DNA of 64,000 nucleotides from Marinibacterium sp050389775 (lineage in GTDB: Bacteria; Pseudomonadota; Alphaproteobacteria; Rhodobacterales; Rhodobacteraceae): NCBI RefSeq assembly GCF_050389775.1, contig NZ_CP177144.1, positions 4,278,001-4,342,000 on the forward strand, read 5' to 3'. How positions within the stretch are numbered: the first letter of the stretch is position 1; each line of letters opens with the position of its first letter. The position numbers were made by a program, and so were the translations under genes. Below, in pieces: positions 24,710 to 31,741 of this stretch. The notes beneath the pieces were generated by a model that was given only the letters and a program-made list of their open reading frames with translations, did no database searches and was not told where the DNA came from.

Positions 24710-25225
24710 CTAGCTGTAAGGTTCCACCTTGTCGGCCGACAGCGCATAGCCGATGTCGGCCAGCTGGGTCGAGGTCTGGGCCGTGCCGAACATGCCCGTC
24801 ACGACAACCGGCGCGAACAGCCCGTCATCCTCGTAGGGCGTTTCGGTCGTGACCAGCACCAGCTGGTTCGGCGGCGGCGGCGGCACGTGGATGCAGGCCC
24901 CGACATAGGGCACCAGGATAAAGGCCGTCACCCCCGTGCCCGAGTAATCCAGCGGGATGATGAACCCGGCCAGCCGCACGATCTCGCCGTTCCAGTCGGT
25001 GCGCACCCCGGTCGACATGGCCTGCCCGGCCGGGGCCGCTCCCTCGTCATGGGGCACCACGCCCTGCAAGGACGGCGGCAGCGCCGGGGCATCCTCGGGC
25101 AGGAGATCGTCCCAGGACAGGTCGTGGATCTGGGCGGCCAGGGCCGCGCGGGGGCCAAGGCCCAGCCCGGGCAGGGCCAGCGCGGCCAGCAGCAGCTGGC
25201 GCCGGGAGGTCGTAAGGCAGGTCAT
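24710..25225 (-). CDS. DUF3299 protein with Tat-like signal, zrg-type locus
   Basis: 171 residues. The N terminus (TSRRQLLLAALALPG) is a Tat-like twin-arginine signal ending near AALAA, so the mature protein is periplasmic. DUF3299 block VPYVGACIHVPPPPPNQ carries a Cys and a His that could bind a metal. Last gene of a five-gene minus-strand operon whose content matches the Vibrio zrg zinc-uptake locus. It is a paralogue of the preceding gene and shares with it 56 of 58 bases over this block. Start at 25225 is supported by GAAGGA. Confidence 0.82.
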   Translation of the reverse strand: MTCLTTSRRQLLLAALALPGLGLGPRAALAAQIHDLSWDDLLPEDAPALPPSLQGVVPHDEGAAPAGQAMSTGVRTDWNGEIVRLAGFIIPLDYSGTGVTAFILVPYVGACIHVPPPPPNQLVLVTTETPYEDDGLFAPVVVTGMFGTAQTSTQLADIGYALSADKVEPYS

Positions 25226-25251
25226 CGGGTCATCCTTCGGGGCGCGCGGGT

Positions 25252-25794
25252 TCAGTCGAACCGTTCGATATGGTCGGCCACGATGCTGTAACCGGCTTCG
25301 GCAATGTCTGTCGCCCGGGTCTCGGCGCGCATGGTGCCCGACACCCAGACGGCATCCCACAGGTCGGTCGACGGCCAGGGCGGATCGGCCTCGACCACGA
25401 CCAGCTGGTTGGGCGGCGGCGGCGGTACGTGGATGCAGGCCCCGACATAGGGCACCAGCAGAAAGACCGTCACGCCCTTGGTCCCGGCTTCCAGCGGCAC
25501 GATGTAGCCCGGCAGCTTGATCAGCTCGCCGTTCAGCGCCTCGTTCAGGCGCAGGGCGTTTTCGTCGTAGACCGGTTTCCAGATGTCGTTGACCACGTCG
25601 ATCTCGCCATCGCCGACGATCTCGCCATAGGGCACGCCGGGGGGGATCAGGTCATCCCATTCGATCTGGCGCGCCCCTGCGGCGCGGGCCGGGCCGGGCA
25701 TCAGACCCCCGCCGGTCGCGAGGGCGGCCGCAAGGCCGGACGAGGCCGCCCGGCAAAATGCGCGGCGGGTCGGGAAACGGGTCGTCGACGTCAT
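25252..25794 (-). CDS. DUF3299 protein with Tat-like signal, zrg-type locus
   Basis: 180 residues; twin-arginine signal TRRAFCRAA followed by a hydrophobic stretch and ARA cleavage site, then DUF3299 with the same VPYVGACIHVPPPPPNQ block as its downstream paralogue. In both, the domain resembles a small periplasmic accessory factor; function unproven. Start set at the ATG at 25794 because the GTG two codons upstream stands too close to the G-rich ribosome site. Fifteen bases separate it from the permease gene. Confidence 0.82.
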   Translation of the reverse strand: MTSTTRFPTRRAFCRAASSGLAAALATGGGLMPGPARAAGARQIEWDDLIPPGVPYGEIVGDGEIDVVNDIWKPVYDENALRLNEALNGELIKLPGYIVPLEAGTKGVTVFLLVPYVGACIHVPPPPPNQLVVVEADPPWPSTDLWDAVWVSGTMRAETRATDIAEAGYSIVADHIERFD

Positions 25795-25809
25795 GGGCAC
25801 ACCCCCGGA

Positions 25810-27057
25810 TCAGATACGCACCATCATACCGTCGGCCAGCGACAGGCGGTAGGCCCGAAGCGCGGGCAGCAGGCTGGCCAGCGCCGCGGCGCCGACAACC
25901 GCCGCCAGAACCTGCAGTTCCCGCAGGCTGGGCGGGTCGATCGGCAGCCACAGCCCGAAGGCCTGGTCGACCAGGGGCCGGGCCACGGCCAGCGCCCCGT
26001 ACAGCAGCGCCACGCCCAGCACCGCCCCGATGGCCGCCATGCAGGCGGCCTCGGCCACCAGCAGGCCCAGGATCACCGCCGGCCGGGCGCCCATCGCCCG
26101 CCAGATCGCCATCTCCCGGCGCCGTTCGTTGAGGCTGGAAAAGATCATCGCCATCATGCCGATCAGCGCCGTGACCACCACCATGCCCGACACGCCGATC
26201 AGCGCCGTTTCGGCCACTCCGACGATCTGCCACAGCTCCTGCAGCGCCACGCCCGGCAGGACGGCCAGCAGCGGCTCTTCGGGATATTCGTTGATCCAGC
26301 GTTGCAGCCGGAAGACCTGCAGCCGCGATTTGACCCCGACCAGCGCGGCGGTGATGGCCTGGGGTTGCAAGTCCATCTGGCGGATGACCTCGACGGGCGT
26401 CACCGCCCCGGTCTTGGCCCCGCTCTTCCAGTCGACATGGATGGCCTCGATGGCCTCCATCCCCACGATCACGGTGCGGTCGACCGGCGTGCCGGTCTTG
26501 GCCAGGATGCCCGCCACGCGGAACGGCTGGTCGTCATGTTCGGTGAACGAGGCCAGCCCATGGGCCACGACGATCGGATCGCCGACCGCATAGCCCAGCG
26601 TGCGCGCCACGTCGGCCCCGATCACCGTGTCATAGAGATCGTCCAGCCCGCGCCCCTCGGCATAGGCCAGGGCCCGGCCGCCGCGATACTTGTAGCGCGT
26701 GAAGAACTCGGGCGTCGTGCCCATCACCCGGAACTGCTTGTGGCTGTCGCCCAGCGAGATCGGCACGATCCAGTCGACCTCGTCGCGGGCGGCGATGTCC
26801 TGGTAGCTTTGCCAGGTCACGTTGTTGGTCGCATTGCCGATGCGGAAGACGGAATAGAGCAGCAGCTGCACCGAGCCCGACCGCGCGCCGACGATCAGGT
26901 CGGTGCCGGAAATCGTGTCGGCAAAGCTGGCTCGGGCGCCGGTGCGCACTTTCTCGACGCCCAGGAACAGGGCCACGGACAGGGCGATGGACAGGATCGT
27001 CATGCCCACGGTCAGCGCGCGGGCGGTGAGCGAGCCCAGGACAAGCCGGCCGATCAT
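25810..27057 (-). CDS. ABC transporter permease, FtsX/MacB type
   Basis: 415 residues: one N-terminal helix (ALTVGMTILSIALSVALFLGV), a large periplasmic domain (about 40-280) and three C-terminal helices, the MacB/LolC-type topology. Paired with the LolD-like ATPase (ATGA overlap). In zrg-type loci this pair is needed for zinc acquisition; a mechanotransmission rather than channel role is typical of the fold. Confidence 0.88.
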   Translation of the reverse strand: MIGRLVLGSLTARALTVGMTILSIALSVALFLGVEKVRTGARASFADTISGTDLIVGARSGSVQLLLYSVFRIGNATNNVTWQSYQDIAARDEVDWIVPISLGDSHKQFRVMGTTPEFFTRYKYRGGRALAYAEGRGLDDLYDTVIGADVARTLGYAVGDPIVVAHGLASFTEHDDQPFRVAGILAKTGTPVDRTVIVGMEAIEAIHVDWKSGAKTGAVTPVEVIRQMDLQPQAITAALVGVKSRLQVFRLQRWINEYPEEPLLAVLPGVALQELWQIVGVAETALIGVSGMVVVTALIGMMAMIFSSLNERRREMAIWRAMGARPAVILGLLVAEAACMAAIGAVLGVALLYGALAVARPLVDQAFGLWLPIDPPSLRELQVLAAVVGAAALASLLPALRAYRLSLADGMMVRI

Positions 27058-27755
27058 GCGGTCTTCCTTTCGCTGCGGGCGATGTCGTCCAGGCGCAGCA
27101 CCCGGTCGAACCGGTCGCCCAGCCGGTCGTCATGGCTGACCATCAGCAGGGCCGAGCCGGCCGCGCGCAGCTGGTCGAAGAGCAGGCCCAGAAAGGCATC
27201 CTGGCTGCGGGCATCCAGCGCCGATGTCGGCTCGTCGGCCACGATCAGCGGCGGCTGGCCGATCAGCGCCCGGGCCACGGCCACGCGCTGCTGCTGGCCG
27301 ACCGACAGCCGCCCGGCGGCCACGCCCAGCAGGTCGGCCGACAGGCCCAGCCCGGTGCAGAGCCGTTCGGTCTCGGCCGCCGCATCCCCGGCCCGGGCCC
27401 GCCGGTCGGGGGCAAAGCGAAGCGGCAGGCGGATGTTGTCGCGCACGGTGCCATAGGGCAGCAGGTTGAACTGCTGAAAGATCACACCGATCCGCTCGGC
27501 GCGGAACCGGTCCCGCGCCCCGGCGCCCAGCCCGGACAGGTCGGTGCCATCCACCGACACCCGCCCGTCCTGCGGCACGACGATGCCGCAGATCAGCGAC
27601 AGCAGGGTCGATTTCCCGGATCCGCTTTCGCCCAGCAGCAGGACGGTTTCCCGCGGGGCCAGCGTGAAGTCCGGCACCGACAGGCCGAACCCGCCCCGCC
27701 CGGGCCAGCGAAAGCCCACGTCCTCGAGGACCAGCGGAGAGGCGGATCCGGTCAT
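27054..27755 (-). CDS. ABC transporter ATP-binding protein, LolD/MacB type
   Basis: 233 residues with Walker A GESGSGKST, Q-loop FQQFNLLPYGTV, signature LSVGQQQRVAVARAL (SVG where SGG is usual) and Walker B LIVADEPTSALD, then the H-loop VSHDDRL. Follows the ZrgA-like gene after three bases and overlaps the permease gene by four. Energises the MacB-like permease in the zinc-linked operon. Confidence 0.9.
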   Translation of the reverse strand: MTGSASPLVLEDVGFRWPGRGGFGLSVPDFTLAPRETVLLLGESGSGKSTLLSLICGIVVPQDGRVSVDGTDLSGLGAGARDRFRAERIGVIFQQFNLLPYGTVRDNIRLPLRFAPDRRARAGDAAAETERLCTGLGLSADLLGVAAGRLSVGQQQRVAVARALIGQPPLIVADEPTSALDARSQDAFLGLLFDQLRAAGSALLMVSHDDRLGDRFDRVLRLDDIARSERKTA

Positions 27756-27758
27756 CGC

Positions 27759-28574
27759 TCAGAGACGCCCGCCAAGCGGCAGGGCCGGCCGGTCGCGGGT
27801 GATCTCGGCGGACAGTGCGCCGGTGTCGGTCACCAGCTGCACATCCAGTTCCTGCGCATTGGGGAAGACACCGAAATAGGCGAATTCGATGCGGTCGGCG
27901 GCCGTGATGTCGGCACAGACCAGCTCGTATTCGGCATGGAACTCGGAATGGCCGCCTTCTTCGTGGTCGTGGTCGGCATGATCGTCGTGGTCATGATCCC
28001 CGTCGGCATGTTCTCCGTCGGCATGGTCCTCGTGCGCGTGATCTTCGTCGGCATGGTCCGCATCGTGGTCATGCTCTTCATCATGGGCACGATCCTCGTC
28101 GTGGTCATGGCCTTCGTCATCGGCATGATCCTCGCCATGATCTTCGTCATGGGCATGGTCGTCATCGTGATCATGCTCTTCATCATGCGCATGATCCGCG
28201 TCGTGGTCATGGCCTTCGTCATCGGCATGATCCTCGTCGTGATGCGCCTCGGCCTCCAGCGCGGCATGGGCATGGGCGACGGTGCACCCTGCCGCCTCGG
28301 GCAGGACGAACAGGTACAGCGGCTGTTCAAGGGCCTCGATGGCCGCGGCGATCGTTGCCTTGTCGGCGTCGCTGGTCGCGGCATGTTCGAACCCGGCGAT
28401 ATCGGCCCCCGGCACATGCAGTTCCATCGCGATCCGGTCGCCTTCCAGCGCGATGCCCAGCTGGCCGGTGCCATGTTCATGGGCGCCCAGTTCGCGGTGG
28501 TCCTGCGCCATGGCGCCACCGGCGGCCAGCAGCGCAACAGAGAAATTGGCCAGGGCCAGAGCTTTGAAATCCAT
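27759..28574 (-). CDS. zrgA: ZrgA/DUF2796 zinc-binding protein with long His/Asp repeat
   Basis: 271 residues: signal peptide (MDFKALALANFSVALLAAGG, cleavage near AMA-QD), the conserved HRELGAHEHGTGQLGIALEG start of DUF2796, a His/Asp/Glu-rich insert from about residue 111 to 213, and a C-terminal domain with CADI. The insert, built of HDHD/DHAHDE/EDHADDEG units, would bind many zinc ions in the periplasm. First gene of the operon, with the ABC genes directly downstream and a Zur-like palindrome 117 bp upstream. The start at 28574 follows GAAGGGA. Confidence 0.86.
   Translation of the reverse strand: MDFKALALANFSVALLAAGGAMAQDHRELGAHEHGTGQLGIALEGDRIAMELHVPGADIAGFEHAATSDADKATIAAAIEALEQPLYLFVLPEAAGCTVAHAHAALEAEAHHDEDHADDEGHDHDADHAHDEEHDHDDDHAHDEDHGEDHADDEGHDHDEDRAHDEEHDHDADHADEDHAHEDHADGEHADGDHDHDDHADHDHEEGGHSEFHAEYELVCADITAADRIEFAYFGVFPNAQELDVQLVTDTGALSAEITRDRPALPLGGRL
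28050..28235 (-). repeat. 102-bp in-frame duplication inside zrgA
   Basis: Residues 114-141 and 148-175 of ZrgA are nearly identical (both begin EDHADDEGHDHD), giving a 34-residue period. On the DNA the word TCGTGGTCATGGCCTTCGTC occurs at 28099 and 28201. Smaller six-base GA(T/C)CA(T/C) steps fill the rest. Length variation of the metal-binding insert between strains is expected. Confidence 0.8.
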
Positions 28575-28690
28575 GACGGTTCCCTTCGTCTCGATGAGGA
28601 GCGTTATACCAATGCCCGCGCCGCCGCCATGGGCCGGCCCGTGACAATCCGGTGACAGGCCCGGAGGGGCGGCGACTCGTTGGCAATCTG

Positions 28691-28708
28691 GTAATGTTAT
28701 AACATACG
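28691..28708. promoter_or_regulatory. Zur-like palindrome upstream of zrgA
   Basis: GTAATGTTATAACATACG with the perfect 12-bp palindrome ATGTTATAACAT (28694-28705), the shape of alphaproteobacterial Zur boxes. It lies 117 bp before the zrgA start in otherwise GC-rich DNA. TTATAAC within it could serve as a -10 element on the minus strand, so Zur binding would block transcription when zinc is plentiful. Confidence 0.6.
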
Positions 28709-28861
28709 CACTGCAACCCCGAACCCGTGCCACCGATCCGCCCCGGATCCGGCCCCGATGCGCGCACGACGAGGCCCGCCCCCGACCTGCCGCGCCGCTC
28801 GATGCCAACCATCCGCCAGATCCAACGCGTCACGCTCTCAAATCCCGGCCATCACCCGGAA

Positions 28862-29130
28862 CCGGCCTGTCGCGCCCCTGATTAAGGCTCACCCCCGGAT
28901 CCAGCCCGTCACATCCCTGCTGCCGACCATCCCCCCGGAACCGGCATTAACGTCGGACCATCCCGGCCGTCCCCCGGATCCGGCCTGTCGCGCCCCTGAT
29001 TAAGGCTCCCCCCGGAGTCAGCCCGTCACATCCCTGCTGCCGGCCACTCACCGGAACCGGCATGTCACGTCGGCCCATCCCGGCCGTCCCCCGCATCCGG
29101 CCTGTCGCGCCTCCAGTCTCGGCTGCCCCC
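28862..29130. repeat. 118-bp tandem minisatellite, about 2.3 copies
   Basis: Unit starts CCGGCCTGTCGCGCC at 28862, 28980 and 29097, giving periods of 118 and 117 bp; the third copy fades after about 30 bases. Copies one and two share CCCCTGATTAAGGCT and CAGCCCGTCACATCCCTGCT exactly. It occupies most of the 810-bp divergent gap between zrgA and the RND operon and has no credible gene. Confidence 0.85.
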
Positions 29131-29277
29131 GGACCCAATCGCCCACCAGTTACGCCCGACCGCGCCCTTGCCACGGCCGGTGCTCCTCGCCGTTTTATGG
29201 CGCTTTTTCCCCGCATCGGCCCGGCGGATGGGCCTGTGCCGGGCGCCGCGACCAATTGTCCGCCGATGCACGTTCGG

Positions 29278-29296
29278 AAACTGAACCATTCAGTTT
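29278..29296. promoter_or_regulatory. TetR-type operator in RND efflux promoter
   Basis: Perfect inverted repeat AAACTGAA-CCA-TTCAGTTT, the form of many TetR-family operators. It covers the spacer between a possible -35 TTCGGA (29273-29278) and -10 TACTTT (29296-29301) and lies about 90 bp before the first adaptor gene. No TetR-family gene is in the window, so the regulator must act from elsewhere. Confidence 0.6.
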
Positions 29297-29384
29297 ACTT
29301 TTCACCTTTAATCCGCCACAAACCGATTCTGGCGCTATATCCCCGTCGCAACCGTGACCGTCAGCTGTTCAGGATAACCTCCCC

Positions 29385-30497
29385 TTGCCCCATCTCGGCC
29401 CTCTCCACCGGTTCCTCCTGGCCGTACCGATCCTTGCCCTCGGCCCGCTGGCCCCTGCCCTGCCCGCCCGCGCCCAGGACGCCCCGGCCCCGGCCGGCGA
29501 GACCGTCCTGGCCGTCACCGCCGTCACGGCCGAGGTCATCACGCCCCTGTCGCAACATGTGCTGATCGGCGAGATCACCGCCCCGGAAACCGTGCAGGCC
29601 TCGTTTCCCGTCGGCGGCCGGCTGACCGACGTCATGGTCCAGGTCGGTGACCAGGTCGCGCCGGGCGACACGCTGGCCCGGATCGAACAGGTCCAGCAGG
29701 TCCAGGCCCTGCGCGCGGCCGAAGCCCGGCTGTCGGCCGCCGAGGCCGAGTTCACCGCCGCCGAAAGCCAGTCGGAACGCCAGGCCGAACTGTTCGAACG
29801 CGGCGCCACGACCCGGTCGGACCGGGACCAGGCCTCGGACCGATACGCCGCTGCCGTGGCCACCCGGACCCAGGCCCAGGCCTCGCTCGACCAGGCCCGC
29901 CAGGCGCTGGACGACACCGTTCTGACGGCCGGCGCCCGGGCCACGGTGACCGACCGGTTCGGCGAGCCCGGCCAGGTTGTCGGCGCGGCGCAGCCGGTGC
30001 TGGAACTGGCCGTGGGCCCCGGGTTCGAAGCCAAGTTCAACGTGCCCGAAGGCGTGCTGACCGCCGCTCAGACCGCGCCCCAGACCGTGACCCTGAGCGG
30101 GCTGGACCGGCCCGGCGTGACGGTCATGGGCCGGCTCAAGGAAATCTCGCCGCTGGTCGATGCCGCCCGTGGCACCGTCGAGGTGACGGTCACGCTCGAC
30201 GAGCCGCTGCCCGGGCTGACCTATGGCGATGCCGTGCGCGGCGCGACGGCCTGGACCGACGATCCCCAGATCGTGCTGCCCTGGTCGGCGATCTCGTCGG
30301 GCACCGACGGGCCGAGCGTGTGGATCGTCGATCCCGCCGACGACACCGTGTCGGAACATCCCATCACCATCGGCCGCTATTCCGAACACCGGGTCATGGT
30401 AGCCGATGGCGTGACGGCCGGACAGGTCGTTGTCACCCGCGGCGCCCAGCTGCTCTATCCCGGCCGCCAGGTCCGCATCGTGGAGCCTTCCGAATGA
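29385..30497 (+). CDS. RND efflux periplasmic adaptor (first)
   Basis: Membrane-fusion protein of about 370 residues: signal peptide (FLLAVPILALGPLAPALPARA), lipoyl half-motifs around a helical hairpin (LSAAEAEFTAAE... to QARQALDDTVL), beta-barrel and membrane-proximal domains. The start is read as TTG at 29385, because no ATG or GTG gives the full signal peptide; ribosome-site support (AGGA about ten bases before) is modest. It overlaps the second adaptor by four bases. Confidence 0.82.
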   Translation: MPHLGPLHRFLLAVPILALGPLAPALPARAQDAPAPAGETVLAVTAVTAEVITPLSQHVLIGEITAPETVQASFPVGGRLTDVMVQVGDQVAPGDTLARIEQVQQVQALRAAEARLSAAEAEFTAAESQSERQAELFERGATTRSDRDQASDRYAAAVATRTQAQASLDQARQALDDTVLTAGARATVTDRFGEPGQVVGAAQPVLELAVGPGFEAKFNVPEGVLTAAQTAPQTVTLSGLDRPGVTVMGRLKEISPLVDAARGTVEVTVTLDEPLPGLTYGDAVRGATAWTDDPQIVLPWSAISSGTDGPSVWIVDPADDTVSEHPITIGRYSEHRVMVADGVTAGQVVVTRGAQLLYPGRQVRIVEPSE

Positions 30498-31741
30498 TCC
30501 GCCCCCTTCCGGCCCCCGGGCCCTTGCCCCAGCCGGCCCCGCAGGCCGGCCCCGCAGCGGCATTTACACGCCCGGCATCGGCGCAGGCCGGCCCTGCTCT
30601 GGCCCTGTCGCGCACCCTGCTGCCGGTCCTGTCCCGCATCCTGCGCCCGGCCCGAGCGCTGGCCCCCGCCCTGGCCCTTCTGCTGGCCGCTGCGCCGGCC
30701 CCGGCCAGCGATGCGCCCGAGGCCGAGGCCGGTCCTTCCAAGCCCCGGCCCGTCGTCTCCGAAGTCATCCGCCCGCAGGCCGAGATCAGCCGCGCCTGGG
30801 TCGGCTCGGTCGAGGCCGAACATGAAATCTCGCTGGGTTTCCTGGTGCTGGGCACCATGGCCCAGCGGCAGGGCGAGCTGGGCGACGTGGTGTCGCGCGG
30901 CGACGTGCTGGCCCAGCTGGACGCGGCCGATCTCGATTCCGGGGTTCGCGCGGCCGAGGCCGGCGTGGCCATCGCCCGCGCCCAGCGGGACACGGCCCGC
31001 GATGCCAATGACCGGGCATCCGAACTGCTGGACCGCGGCGTGTCGAACCAGGCCGCCCTGGACGAGGCGGCCAACACCCTGGCCGCGGCCGAAGCCACCC
31101 TGCGCGAGGCCGAGGCCCAGCTGGAACAGGCCCGCGAGCAGCGCTCCTATGCCGATCTCAAGGCCCCGACCGACGGCATCATCACCGCCGTCCATGCCGA
31201 GGCCGGAGCGACGCTGGACGCCGGCGATCCGGTCTTTGACCTGGCCGCGGGCGACCGGCGCGAGGTTGTCGTCAGCCTGACCCAGGACGTGGCCTCGGCC
31301 ATGCAGGTCGGCGCGGTCTTCGACATCACGCTGATCTCGAACCCGGCGATCACGGGCATGGCCACGCTGGTACGCATCGATCCCGTCAGCGAGCGCACCT
31401 CGCGCACCCGGGCCGCGCACATGATGCTGGGCAAGGACAGCCACCCGGCCTTTCGCATCGGCGCGCTGGTCAATGCCCGGCTGACCGCTGCCAACGGGCC
31501 GATCATCACCCTGTCCGAAGGCGCCCTGATCGCCGATGCCGATCCGCCCGCCGTCTGGGTCGTGACCGGCAACGACCGCCACCTGGCCCGCACCCCCGTC
31601 GACATCGGCGCCCGCGCCGCCGGCCGCGTGCTGGTGCTGTCGGGCCTGGCCGAAGGCGACGAAGTCCTGACCCGGGGCGTCAATTCCGTGACCGAGGGCC
31701 AGCAGGTCGGCCCGCGCACCGCACCGGAGGCCATCCGATGA
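30494..31741 (+). CDS. RND efflux periplasmic adaptor (second)
   Basis: 415 residues with a long Pro/Ala-rich N terminus (about 1-50) before the hydrophobic leader LAPALALLLAAAPAPAS, then a standard adaptor fold with a helical hairpin (about 145-220), lipoyl segment ADLKAPTDGIITAV, and beta-barrel. Start at 30494 lies in an ATGA overlap with the first adaptor. Two adaptors in a row before one pump suggest a mixed adaptor assembly, as seen with some alphaproteobacterial RND systems. Confidence 0.85.
   Translation: MIRPLPAPGPLPQPAPQAGPAAAFTRPASAQAGPALALSRTLLPVLSRILRPARALAPALALLLAAAPAPASDAPEAEAGPSKPRPVVSEVIRPQAEISRAWVGSVEAEHEISLGFLVLGTMAQRQGELGDVVSRGDVLAQLDAADLDSGVRAAEAGVAIARAQRDTARDANDRASELLDRGVSNQAALDEAANTLAAAEATLREAEAQLEQAREQRSYADLKAPTDGIITAVHAEAGATLDAGDPVFDLAAGDRREVVVSLTQDVASAMQVGAVFDITLISNPAITGMATLVRIDPVSERTSRTRAAHMMLGKDSHPAFRIGALVNARLTAANGPIITLSEGALIADADPPAVWVVTGNDRHLARTPVDIGARAAGRVLVLSGLAEGDEVLTRGVNSVTEGQQVGPRTAPEAIR

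Noticed and set aside
27132..28655. Plus-strand frame with many Val/Met/Ile-rich, membrane-like segments
   Set aside because: It is the complement of the His/Asp repeat in zrgA; hydrophobic residues arise from reverse GTC/ATG codons.
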